DNA of 47,963 bases from Streptomyces sp. T39 (GTDB lineage Bacteria; Actinomycetota; Actinomycetes; Streptomycetales; Streptomycetaceae), in assembly GCF_008042045.1 (NCBI RefSeq), contig NZ_RDBP01000012.1:1890409-1938371 (forward strand), written 5' to 3'. This document shows positions 35,412 to 43,496 of the stretch, in pieces. A program made the position numbers and the translations under genes. How positions within the stretch are numbered: the first letter of the stretch is position 1; each line of letters opens with the position of its first letter. The notes beneath the pieces were generated by a model. The model saw only the letters and a list, made by a program, of their open reading frames with translations, ran no database searches and had not been told where the DNA came from.

Positions 35412-38029
35412 GAGGGGTGGCGGAGGAGGGCGAGGACGGTGGCCTTGCGGACGTCGGCGTTGAGGTCCCCGAGGGCCTCGGCGAGGGCCGGCACCGCGTC
35501 GGCGGCCGCGGCCGCGCCGAGGGCCTTCGCCGCGCCCGCGCGGACCTGCCAGGCCGGGTCGGCGAGGGCGGCCCGGGCCGCGGCGGCCAGGTCCGCCGGG
35601 CAGCCCGCCGTGCCCAGAGCCTCGTAGGCGGCCGCCCGCACCAGCGGGTCCGGGTCGCCGGTCAGCCGCGTCAGGGGCGCCAGTACCCCGGGCACGGTCA
35701 CCGACGCCAGCCCCCTGGCCGCGGCCACCCGCACCTCGCGGGCCGCGTCGGCGGCGGCGCGGGCCAGGTCCGCCACGGCGTCGACGGAGACCAGCGCCCG
35801 CACGGCCGCGATCCGGACGCCGATCTCCGGTGAGGCGAGCGCCCCGGCGTAGGCCGGGGCCGCGCCCAGGCGCAGCTCCCGCAGCACGTCGAGGGCGGCC
35901 GCCGGGACGACGGGGTCGGCGGCGGCGAGGGCGGCGAGCAGCAGGTCACGGAGCGCGGGGTCGGGCGGCAGGGTCTCCACCAGTTCGCGCAGCGACTCGG
36001 CGGCCGCCGCCCGGACCCCGGCGTCGGTGTCGGCGAGCGCCCCGGCGAGGGCGGGACCGGTGCCGTCGGGGGCGGTCTCGGTGAGCGCGGCGACGGCCGC
36101 GCGGCGCACCGCCGGGTCGGGATCGGCCAGGTAGGGCCGCAGGGCGCGGAGTTCGGGGTCGCTCTCGGCGAGTGCCAGCAGTTCCAGGATCCGGGGCGAG
36201 GCCGTGGCGGGCCCGGCCTTCGCGGCGGCGCGCGCGGCGATGCGCGAGCCGGTCGGTGCCACCTCGCGCGGTCCGGCCGTCGCCACCTGGGCGAGCGCGA
36301 CCTCCCCGAGATGACGTGACGGGCCGCCGACGGGGGCGTACTCGTCGACCGGCACCAGGTACGGCGCCACCGGCCGGGCGGTGAACTCCATCGCTCCCGA
36401 AGCCGACTTGCGCAGGTCGAGGTGGTGCAGCCAGCCCTCGTCGTCGGTGCCGGGATGGTCGGTCCGCTGGTGGTAGAGGCCCCACCGGGATTCGGTGCGG
36501 GCCAGCGAGGCGCGTGCCGCCATCTCCGCGCAGTCGCGAATGAAGGACACCTCCGCGCAGCGCATCAGCTCGTGCGGGGTCGTGGCGCCCATCGCGGCGA
36601 TCTCGCCGCGCATCCGCTCGAAGTGCTCCACGGCGAGCGAGAGCCGGGCCCCGCTCTTCGGCGGGGCGACGTAGTCGTTGACGAAGCGGCGCAGCTTGTA
36701 CTCCACCTGGGGCTGCGGCGGCCCGTCGGGGTTGCGCAGCGGCCGGTACACCAGCTCGTGCGCCTCGCGCAGCTGGTCGGCGGGGAGTTCGCCCTCGTAC
36801 GCGCGGTATTGGGCCGCGTCCTCGCCCGCGAGATCCCCGAAGACGAACGCGCCGATCATGTAGTTGTGCGGGACGCAGGCGAGGTCGCCGGCGGCGTACA
36901 GCCGGGGCACGGTGGTGCGGGCGTGGTCGTCGACGCGCACGCCCGAGGCCGAGTGCCCGCCGCACAGGCCGATCTCGGAGATGTGCATCTCGATGTCGTG
37001 GGTGCGGTAGTCGTGGCCGCGGTTCGCGTGGAACGTGCCGCGGGTGGGGCGTTCGGTGGTGTGCAGGATGCCCTCCAGCGCGGCCACCGACTCCTCGGGC
37101 AGATGGCTGAGCTTCAGGTAGACCGGGCCCCGGTCGGAGGCCAGCTCCTCCGCGAACTCGGCCATCATCCGGCCCGACCAGTAGTCGGAGTCGACGAAGC
37201 GCTCGCCGTGCCGGTTGACCTGGTAGCCGCCGAACGGGTTGGCGACGTAGGCGCAGGCCGGGCCGTTGTAGTCCTTGATCAGCGGGTTGATCTGGAAGCA
37301 CTCGATGCCGGTGAGCTCGGCGCCGGCGTGATAGGCCATCGCGTAGCCGTCGCCCGCGTTGGTCGGGTTCTCGTAGGTGCCGTAGAGGTAGCCCGACGCG
37401 GGCAGGCCGAGGCGTCCCGCGGCGCCCGTCGCCAGGACGACGGCGCCCGCCCGGACGACGACGAACCGTCCGGTGCGGGTGTCGAACCCGGCCGCGCCGA
37501 CGGCCCGCCCGTCGTGGGTCAGCACGCGCACCGGCATCACCCGGTTCTCGATGCGGATGCGTTCGCGCATCTCCCTGCGGCGCAGCTGCCGGTAGAGCAC
37601 CTTCTTGACGTCCTTGCCCTCGGGCATGGGCAGCACGTACGAGCCCGACCGGTGGACCTGCCGCACCGCGTACTCGCCGTGTTCGTCCTTCTCGAACTTC
37701 ACCCCGTACGACTCCAGCCGCTGCACCATCGCGAAACCGCGGGTGGCCGTCTGCCGGACGGTGGACTGGTCGACGATCCCGTCGTTGGCGCGGGTGATCT
37801 CGGCGACGTAGTCGTCGGGCTCGGCCCGCCCCGGCACGACGGCGTTGTTCACGCCGTCCATGCCCATGGCGAGTGCGCCGGAGTGCCGCACGTGCGCCTT
37901 CTCCAGGAGGAGCACGTCGGCTCCGTGCTCGGCCGCCGTGAGCGCGGCCATGGTCCCGGCGGTGCCGCCGCCCACGACGAGCACGTCGCAGCTGATCTCG
38001 TCCGCGTCCTCGATGGCCGGAATCCGCAT
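35357..38029 (-). CDS. AprA-like FAD flavoprotein with C-terminal HEAT repeats, fused to a nuoN-derived tail
   Basis: A 890-aa protein. Residues 1-~560 form a fumarate-reductase/adenylylsulfate-reductase-type flavoprotein: VLVVGGGTAGTMAALTAAEH (FAD), HSGALAMGMDGVNN (AprA-like), VVLATGAAGRLGLPASG, RLYAAGDLACVPHNYMIG and GAFVFGDLAGEDAA. Residues ~600-873 are about eight HEAT repeats (for example DPDPAVRRAAVAALTET and LGDLNADVRKATVLALL). Residues 874-890 (APQYFLDLANQAGTFVR) are identical to the NuoN C-terminus and come from arm C', so the native end is lost. It is the last gene of an operon with an AprB-like ferredoxin and an ABC transporter, and probably takes electrons to or from that ferredoxin. 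The substrate is unknown; a sulfur compound is a guess from the family. HEAT repeats suggest a protein scaffold. ATG 38029 is a sound start. Confidence 0.8.
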   Translation of the reverse strand: MRIPAIEDADEISCDVLVVGGGTAGTMAALTAAEHGADVLLLEKAHVRHSGALAMGMDGVNNAVVPGRAEPDDYVAEITRANDGIVDQSTVRQTATRGFAMVQRLESYGVKFEKDEHGEYAVRQVHRSGSYVLPMPEGKDVKKVLYRQLRRREMRERIRIENRVMPVRVLTHDGRAVGAAGFDTRTGRFVVVRAGAVVLATGAAGRLGLPASGYLYGTYENPTNAGDGYAMAYHAGAELTGIECFQINPLIKDYNGPACAYVANPFGGYQVNRHGERFVDSDYWSGRMMAEFAEELASDRGPVYLKLSHLPEESVAALEGILHTTERPTRGTFHANRGHDYRTHDIEMHISEIGLCGGHSASGVRVDDHARTTVPRLYAAGDLACVPHNYMIGAFVFGDLAGEDAAQYRAYEGELPADQLREAHELVYRPLRNPDGPPQPQVEYKLRRFVNDYVAPPKSGARLSLAVEHFERMRGEIAAMGATTPHELMRCAEVSFIRDCAEMAARASLARTESRWGLYHQRTDHPGTDDEGWLHHLDLRKSASGAMEFTARPVAPYLVPVDEYAPVGGPSRHLGEVALAQVATAGPREVAPTGSRIAARAAAKAGPATASPRILELLALAESDPELRALRPYLADPDPAVRRAAVAALTETAPDGTGPALAGALADTDAGVRAAAAESLRELVETLPPDPALRDLLLAALAAADPVVPAAALDVLRELRLGAAPAYAGALASPEIGVRIAAVRALVSVDAVADLARAAADAAREVRVAAARGLASVTVPGVLAPLTRLTGDPDPLVRAAAYEALGTAGCPADLAAAARAALADPAWQVRAGAAKALGAAAAADAVPALAEALGDLNADVRKATVLALLRHPSAPQYFLDLANQAGTFVR
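36209..36293 (+). repeat. Arm D of the 85-bp inverted repeat (inside the flavoprotein gene)
   Basis: It encodes flavoprotein residues ~579-607, the link between the catalytic part and the HEAT repeats. Its partner is 35144-35228. The in-frame context shows this arm is the original. Confidence 0.85.
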
Positions 38030-38167
38030 GGCTGGGCCCTTCCTTGTTCCGTGGGTGTGTCGGTCGCCGGCGAGCGGGCGGGGAGACGTCCGTCGTCGGC
38101 GGGCGGGACGAGGCGGCGTTCGTCTCGTCGGGGGAGGCGCGGGGAGGCGCGGAGGCGCGCGGAGGCG

Positions 38168-38986
38168 TCAGCCGTCGCCGCGGGCGGCGAGCGGGCGGGC
38201 GTCCTCGTCGAGGGAGGCGAGGACCGTGCGCCGCAGGGCTTCCGTGCGCGGGTCGGTACGGGCGTCCCGGTCCCGGGGCCGGGGCACGCCCAGGACGTCG
38301 AGCACCGTGCCGCGGCCGAGGAGCGCCACCCGGTCGCCGAGCAGGAGCGCCTCGTCGACGTCGTGGGTGACGAAGACGACGGTGGCGCCGGTGCCGCCCA
38401 GCACCTCGACGAGGAGCTGCTGCATCCCGGCCCGGGTCCGGGCGTCCAGGGCGCCGAACGGCTCGTCCATCAGGACGGCGCGCGGCTCGCCCGCGAGGGC
38501 ACGGGCCAGCTGGACGCGCTGCCGCTGGCCGCCGGAGAGCCGGTGGGGGTACTTGTCCCCGTGGCCCGTGAGCCCCGTCCGCTCCAGCCACGCCTCGGCC
38601 GTCGCGCGCCGGGCGGCACGCGGCACGCCCTTGACGGCGAGCGGCAGTTCGACGTTGCGGCGCACGGTCCGCCAGGGCAGGAGCGCGTCCTCCTGGAAGA
38701 CCAGCGCCCGTTCCGCGCCGGGCCCGCGCACGGTCTCGCCGTCCTGGGTGACCTCGCCGGAGAGCGGGGGCAGCAGCCCGGCGAGGGTGCGCAGCAGGGT
38801 GGACTTGCCGCAGCCCGAAGGGCCGACGACGGCGAGGACCTCGCCGGGGACGACGTCCAGGTCCACGCCCTCCAGCACGGCCCCGCCCTCCCCCCGGCGG
38901 CCCAGGGCCGCCGAGCGCAGCCCGAGCCTGGTTCCGGGGGCCGTGCTCGCGGTGGCGTCGACGGCGCCCGCGGTCGTGGTGCTCAT
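38168..38986 (-). CDS. ABC transporter ATP-binding protein (SsuB/TauB/NrtD type)
   Basis: A 272-aa ATPase of the nitrate/sulfonate/taurine import family. Walker A is GPSGCGKST, the signature LSGGQRQRVQLARAL, Walker B AVLMDEPFGALD and the H-loop VTHDVDEAL. FQEDALLPWRTVRRNV is the Q-loop block typical of SsuB/TauB. ATG 38986 overlaps the permease stop (ATGA), so translation is coupled. The 138-bp gap to the flavoprotein gene (38030-38167) contains short GGAGGCGCG repeats and no terminator hairpin, consistent with continued transcription. Confidence 0.93.
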   Translation of the reverse strand: MSTTTAGAVDATASTAPGTRLGLRSAALGRRGEGGAVLEGVDLDVVPGEVLAVVGPSGCGKSTLLRTLAGLLPPLSGEVTQDGETVRGPGAERALVFQEDALLPWRTVRRNVELPLAVKGVPRAARRATAEAWLERTGLTGHGDKYPHRLSGGQRQRVQLARALAGEPRAVLMDEPFGALDARTRAGMQQLLVEVLGGTGATVVFVTHDVDEALLLGDRVALLGRGTVLDVLGVPRPRDRDARTDPRTEALRRTVLASLDEDARPLAARGDG

Positions 38987-39777
38987 CGGTGCTCCTCGGT
39001 GGTGTGGGCCGTGCTCCTGGGCAGCCAGCGCGTCACCCGGCGGCCCGCCACCTCGACCGCGGTGGAGGTGAGCCAGCCGAGCACGCCGATGGTGACCATG
39101 CCGACGAGGACGCCCGGGTAGTCGACGACCGTGTAGTCCTGCCAGGTGCGGTAGCCCACCCCGTACTCGCCGGAGATCATCTCGGCCGAGATCACGCAGA
39201 TCCACGACACCCCGATGCCCACGGAGAGCCCGCCGAGGATGCCGGGCAGGGCGCCCGGCAGGACCACCGACCACAGCACCCGGCCGCGGCCGCCGCCCAT
39301 GGTCCGCACCGCTTCCTCCCAGACGGGCGCCAGGGCGCGGACCGCGTGCCGGGTGGAGACCGCGACCGGGAAGAAGGCCGCGGTGAAGGTGATGAAGACG
39401 ATGCCCTGCTCGTTGCTGGGGAAGAGCAGGATCGCGACCGGCACCAGGGCGATCGCCGGTATCGGGCGCAGCACCTCCAGCAGCGGTCCGACGACGTCCT
39501 CGGCCACCCGCGAGCGGGCGACCGCCGTGCCGACGGCGACACCGGCGAGGGCCGCCAGCAGGAAGCCGGTCACGATCCGGGTGACGCTGTCGGTCAGGTC
39601 CTGCCAGTACGTAGCGCCCCCGACGCGCTGCCCGAAGGCCCGCGCCACCTCGGTGACCGTCGGGAACTGCTCGAACCGCAGCCACAGGTTCACGTCGTGG
39701 GCGGTCAGCAGCTGCCACAGCCCGAGCGCGCCGGCCAGCGACAGGGCGCGCAGGGTGAGGCGGGCGGCGCGGGTCAT
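38983..39777 (-). CDS. ABC transporter permease (SsuC/TauC type)
   Basis: A 264-aa inner-membrane permease with about six helices. The EAA loop appears as EEAVRTMGGGRGRVLWSVVLPGALP, which contacts the ATPase. PIPAIALVPVAILLFPSNEQG and ISAEMISGEYGVGYRTW are typical of SsuC/TauC importers. ATG 39777 overlaps the lipoprotein stop (39774-39776), and its own stop overlaps the ATPase start. Confidence 0.93.
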   Translation of the reverse strand: MTRAARLTLRALSLAGALGLWQLLTAHDVNLWLRFEQFPTVTEVARAFGQRVGGATYWQDLTDSVTRIVTGFLLAALAGVAVGTAVARSRVAEDVVGPLLEVLRPIPAIALVPVAILLFPSNEQGIVFITFTAAFFPVAVSTRHAVRALAPVWEEAVRTMGGGRGRVLWSVVLPGALPGILGGLSVGIGVSWICVISAEMISGEYGVGYRTWQDYTVVDYPGVLVGMVTIGVLGWLTSTAVEVAGRRVTRWLPRSTAHTTEEHR

Positions 39778-41138
39778 GAGGCCCGTTCCAGGGCCTGCTC
39801 GTAGGACACGGTGCGGGCTCCGGGGTGCCCGGCGATCCAGTCGGCGGCGGCGGACGGGGCGACGAACGGCAGCAGGCGCGCACCGTCGGCCACCCACACC
39901 GCCTTGTCGGCGAACCACTGCGTCCCGGTCGTGGTGTCGGGGACGTACGCCGCCCTGACGGTGCCGTCGCCCGCCGCCACCGCACGGAGCAGGGCGGTGG
40001 GATCGTCGTACGGTGTCGTGGTGCCGTCCTTGCGCCACACCTCGCCGCGGGCGGACGGGGCCTTCGCCGCGAGTGCCTCGTCGTAGCCGGCGCCGTGGGT
40101 GCGCCGCACGTACCGGTCGTCGACGAAGGAGTCCACGAACGTCTCCGCGTCCACGTCCCCGACGAGTCCGGCGGACGCCAGCACCGGGACGTCCTTCTTC
40201 AGCGCGGCGACGAGCTCCGGCTTGAGGGTGGTGTCGAAGGTGGCGATGCCGTGGGCGCCGTTGTAGAGGTAGACGACCTCGGCCGGGAGCCCGGTGGCCT
40301 CGGCGACGGACTCGGCCGCGGCGACCGGCTTCTCGCGCAGGTACTCCGTCGCACGGATCTGGGCGCGCAGGAAGTCCTCCAGCACGGCGGGGCGCTTCTC
40401 GGCGAAGTCCTCGCGGGCGGTGACCCCGTGGAAGGTCGGCAGGTCCAGGGCCGCGCCGTCGTAGAGGGCCTCGGCCCGCCCCTGGTAGGCGAGCAGTCCC
40501 GGCCAGGCCACGAACTGGGAGAGCGCGTCGGCACTGCCGGACTGGAGCGCGGAAGCGCCCACCGCGGGCTGCTGGTTGAGTTTGCGGATGTCCTCGAGCG
40601 GGTCCAGGCCCTCCTGCTGGAGGGCCCGCACCAGGGTGCCGTCGGCGGCGGATCCGACGCTGGTGGACACCTTCTTCCCCTTGAGGTCGCCCAGGGAGTC
40701 GAGGCGCGAACCGGGTGCGGTGACGATGGTGTTGAGCCCGCCGCGCAGGTTGTAGCCGGTGACGGAGACGAGGCGGGTGGGCCGGTCGAGCTGCCTGCCG
40801 CGCGCCGCGTTGAGCAGCAGGGGGAAGTCGCCCATGGAACCGATGTCGATCTTCCCGGCGGTCATCTGGGCGGTGATGGGGGCGCCGGTGGCGTAGTCCT
40901 GCCAGCGGACCTCGTAGGTGACGCCGTCGCGTGCGCCGCGCCTTTGAAGTTCCTCCTCGAAGTAGCCGAGGGAGCGCAGCAGGGTGCCGGCGGTGACGGT
41001 GTTGATGGTCTTGGACTGGTAGCCGACGGTCACGGTGACGGTGTCCGGTCCGCCGGCGTCCGCGTCGCCGCCGCAGCCGGCCGCGGCGGGGACGAGGAGC
41101 GCGAGCGCGAGCAGGGCGCGGGGTGCCGTGCGTTTCAT
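39774..41138 (-). CDS. ABC transporter substrate-binding lipoprotein with a NosL-like C-terminal extension
   Basis: A 454-aa lipoprotein. The signal ends in the lipobox VPAAAGC (Cys ~22). The body (residues ~35-330) is an SsuA/NMT1-like periplasmic binding domain: VTVGYQSKTINTVTAG, WQDYATGAPITAQMTAGKID, GSMGDFPLLLNA. This is the nitrate/sulfonate class of binding protein. The extra ~120 residues at the C-terminus include TQWFADKAVWVADGARLLPF and AADWIAGHPGARTVSYEQAL, which resemble NosL, a copper-binding accessory protein, though I see no Met/Cys copper ligands. SsuA proteins are normally about 320-350 aa, so this is a real extension. It starts 16 nt after the ferredoxin gene. The ligand is unknown. 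Confidence 0.85.
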   Translation of the reverse strand: MKRTAPRALLALALLVPAAAGCGGDADAGGPDTVTVTVGYQSKTINTVTAGTLLRSLGYFEEELQRRGARDGVTYEVRWQDYATGAPITAQMTAGKIDIGSMGDFPLLLNAARGRQLDRPTRLVSVTGYNLRGGLNTIVTAPGSRLDSLGDLKGKKVSTSVGSAADGTLVRALQQEGLDPLEDIRKLNQQPAVGASALQSGSADALSQFVAWPGLLAYQGRAEALYDGAALDLPTFHGVTAREDFAEKRPAVLEDFLRAQIRATEYLREKPVAAAESVAEATGLPAEVVYLYNGAHGIATFDTTLKPELVAALKKDVPVLASAGLVGDVDAETFVDSFVDDRYVRRTHGAGYDEALAAKAPSARGEVWRKDGTTTPYDDPTALLRAVAAGDGTVRAAYVPDTTTGTQWFADKAVWVADGARLLPFVAPSAAADWIAGHPGARTVSYEQALERAS

Positions 41139-41154
41139 GGGGGACGGGCCTCTC

Positions 41155-41382
41155 TCAGCGGAGCAGGTAGGGCATGTTGACCGTGACCGCGCCGGTGGGA
41201 CACCGGGCGGCGCACGGGCCGCAGTACCAGCACTCGTCCACGTGCATGTAGGCCTTGCCGTCGTCCTCGCGGATGGCGAGGGAGTCGAGCGGGCACATGT
41301 CGACGCACAGGGTGCAGCCGGTGATGCACTTCGACTCGTCGATGGTCACGGGCACGTCGGCCCGCTGGGGCGCCAGAGGCAT
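41155..41382 (-). CDS. AprB-like 2[4Fe-4S] ferredoxin
   Basis: A 75-aa ferredoxin with two cluster motifs, CITGCTLCVDMCPLDSL and CWYCGPCAARCPTGAV. The second, with Trp-Tyr and Gly-Pro, resembles the beta subunit of adenylylsulfate reductase, which shuttles electrons to the AprA flavoprotein. The operon also encodes an AprA-like flavoprotein four genes downstream, so the two are probably redox partners. The ATG at 41382 is clear. It lies 87 bp after the GntR gene and 16 bp before the lipoprotein gene. Confidence 0.92.
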   Translation of the reverse strand: MPLAPQRADVPVTIDESKCITGCTLCVDMCPLDSLAIREDDGKAYMHVDECWYCGPCAARCPTGAVTVNMPYLLR

Positions 41383-41469
41383 GGCGGTCTCCAGGAGTGG
41401 CGGGAGAGGGCGGGAGGGGCACGCCGCGGCGTACCGGGGCGGTCGGTCCGCGGGTGCGGGCCGGCCGGG

Positions 41470-42240
41470 TCAGCCGGCGCGGTGGAGCAGTCCGCTCATG
41501 GCGATGCGGTCGCCGCGGAACCGGATGAACTCCAGATCCACGGGGCGTCCGTCGCGCAGATGGGTGAGCCGTTCCAGCATCAGCACGGCGGCGCCGCGCG
41601 GCGCCTGCAGGACGGCCGCGGAGTGCGCGTCGGCGTTGACGGCCTCCAGGGTGATGTCCGCCGTGCCGAGCGGCTGCCCGGTGAGGCGTTCCAGCAGCCG
41701 GAACACGTCGTTGTGCTCCAGGTCGCAGTCGAGCAGGCCCGAACCGATGTCCATCGGGATGTAGGTGAGGTCCAGGGAGAGGGGCAGACCGCCGAGGCGG
41801 CGCAGCCGTTCGATGTAGAGCACCTCGGAGTGCTCGGCGACGCCCAGCCGCCGCGCCACCGGTCCGGGGGCGGTGACCGGGCCCACGGTCCGCACCTCGT
41901 TGGTGACGGTGCCGTGTTCACGGAGGGTCTCGGCGAGGCCCTGGAGGCGGTCGAGGCCGTGCGGGTACTTCTCGGCGACCACCACCGTGCCGACACCGGG
42001 CTGCCGTTCGATCAGCCCTTCCGCCCGCAGCAGGTCCAGCGCCTGCCGGACGGTGTTGCGCGACACCCGGTAGTCGGCCCCGATGGTGCCCTCCAGGGGG
42101 AGGACGCCGCCGGGGAAGCCGGCCGTGCGGATCTGGTGCCGCAGCAGATCGGCGAGCTGCCGCGCCTGGTCCGCGCGCAGCCGTCGCCGGCGGGCGGCGG
42201 CGACGGGCACTGCGTGCTCACGGATGCGTTCGGCTGGCAT
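41470..42240 (-). CDS. GntR-family (HutC/UTRA) transcriptional regulator
   Basis: A 256-aa regulator. The winged helix spans residues ~20-90 with the recognition helix in YRVSRNTVRQALDLLRAEGL. The UTRA ligand-binding domain follows (SEVLYIERLRRLGGLPLSLD, then IGSGLLDCDLEHNDVFRLLE). It is the first gene of the minus-strand operon and most likely controls it in response to the transported compound. ATG 42240 is taken because the frame upstream lacks conserved sequence. Two direct repeats of TGCGCCACCTG (42289-42299 and 42363-42373) upstream are possible operators. Confidence 0.92.
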   Translation of the reverse strand: MPAERIREHAVPVAAARRRRLRADQARQLADLLRHQIRTAGFPGGVLPLEGTIGADYRVSRNTVRQALDLLRAEGLIERQPGVGTVVVAEKYPHGLDRLQGLAETLREHGTVTNEVRTVGPVTAPGPVARRLGVAEHSEVLYIERLRRLGGLPLSLDLTYIPMDIGSGLLDCDLEHNDVFRLLERLTGQPLGTADITLEAVNADAHSAAVLQAPRGAAVLMLERLTHLRDGRPVDLEFIRFRGDRIAMSGLLHRAG

Positions 42241-42287
42241 GCGACGGACCCTACCGAGGCGGTGCGCGCCATGGTGTTGCCGCAGTA

Positions 42288-42373
42288 TTGCGCCACCTGA
42301 GGCCCTGTCGGCACTGCGCTGACCTGGGGCTTCGTGGAGCGGTCGGAAAGATCTGCCACTTGTGCGCCACCTG
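42288..42373. promoter_or_regulatory. Direct repeat in the GntR/AraC divergent region
   Basis: TTGCGCCACCTG (42288-42299) and GTGCGCCACCTG (42362-42373) share 11 bases and are 74 bp apart, close to seven helical turns. They lie between two divergent regulator genes and could bind either. The remaining 42241-42483 shows nothing else clear. Confidence 0.4.
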
Positions 42374-42483
42374 GGCCGCCCGTGCGGGGGCCCACGGCCC
42401 CGTTCCGCGCCGGGGCGGCGCGTGGCATGGTGTGGCGGCCCAACAGGTCCGGACCAATGGTCCGTCGGTGAGGGAGCGAGACG

Positions 42484-43458
42484 ATGCGCGGCACCACCGT
42501 GACACCGGGAACGGCCCCGTGCCGGACGTCCGGGGAGGACGTTCTGCCCATGCACCGGCTGGAGGTGCCGATGCCCAACGCGATGCCCTTCGCGATCGGC
42601 ACCTTCGACACCATCGGCCCGATGTCACGGGCCGACTTCCCGCACCGCCACACCTTCTGGGAGATCGTCCACGTCACCGGCGGCACCGGCGCCCATGTGG
42701 TGGACCTGGCCCGCTGGGAGCTGGCTCCGCCCCACCTGTGCGTGATCGCGCCGGGGCAGGTCCACCACTGGGAGGACGCCCGGCACCTGGACGGCTCGGT
42801 CGTGCTGTTCACCGACGGCTTCCTCCGCGACCACCCCGGCGACCGGGACCTGCTGCGCGAGCTCGGCGGACGGCCGTGGCTGACCCTGGACGACGCCGGG
42901 CACTCCGGCGTCGCCCGGCTCGTCGCCGAACTCGCCGACGAGTACGCGCGCGGGGCCCAGGGCTTCGACTCCGTGCTGCGCGCGCTGCTCCATGTGCTCG
43001 TCGTCCGTGCGTCCCGGATGACGGGGAGCGCCGCCCCGCCGGACGGAGCGGTGCCCGCCCCGTCCGGCGAGAACGGGCCGGGGCGGGCCGCCTCGGTCGC
43101 CGGGGAGTTCACCCGGCTGATCGGCGGCAACGACCCGGCCCTGTGGTCGGTGAGCGCCTGCGCCGGCCGGATCGGCGTCACGGCCGGCTATCTGGCCGAG
43201 GCGGTCAAGGCGGCCACCGGCCGCACCCCGGGGGAGCTGGTGCGCGCCGCCCGCACCCACGAGGCGCAACGGCTGCTCGCGCGCACCGACCTGTCGGTGC
43301 GCCAGGTGGCCGGACGGGTCGGTTTCGGCGACCCGGCCTACTTCTGCCGCTTCTTCCGCAGGGAGACCGGGATCAGCCCCGGGGACTTCCGGCGCGGCGC
43401 GGATATTCACCACGAACACCGGATCGAGTCCATCGCCCGCACCGAGCGCCGAGCCTAG
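42484..43458 (+). CDS. AraC-family transcriptional regulator with cupin sensor domain
   Basis: A 324-aa regulator. The N-terminal cupin has the metal/ligand block FPHRHTFWEIVHVTGGTG and CVIAPGQVHHWE. The C-terminal AraC domain contains ACAGRIGVTAGYLAEAVKAA and QVAGRVGFGDPAYFCRFFRR, followed by ETGISPGDFRR. ATG 42484 has GAGGGAGCGAG upstream. It is 38 bp ahead of the intradiol dioxygenase gene on the same strand and probably activates it in response to an aromatic ligand. Confidence 0.92.
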   Translation: MRGTTVTPGTAPCRTSGEDVLPMHRLEVPMPNAMPFAIGTFDTIGPMSRADFPHRHTFWEIVHVTGGTGAHVVDLARWELAPPHLCVIAPGQVHHWEDARHLDGSVVLFTDGFLRDHPGDRDLLRELGGRPWLTLDDAGHSGVARLVAELADEYARGAQGFDSVLRALLHVLVVRASRMTGSAAPPDGAVPAPSGENGPGRAASVAGEFTRLIGGNDPALWSVSACAGRIGVTAGYLAEAVKAATGRTPGELVRAARTHEAQRLLARTDLSVRQVAGRVGFGDPAYFCRFFRRETGISPGDFRRGADIHHEHRIESIARTERRA

Positions 43459-43496
43459 GTTCGAAGCCGATCCCGAAGCCCCCACAAGGAGCAGAC

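Noticed and set aside
35357..42240. Dissimilatory sulfate-reduction (APS reductase) locus
   Set aside because: Only the two Apr-like families are present. ATP sulfurylase, Qmo and Dsr genes are missing, and the organism type is an aerobe, so a different role is more likely.
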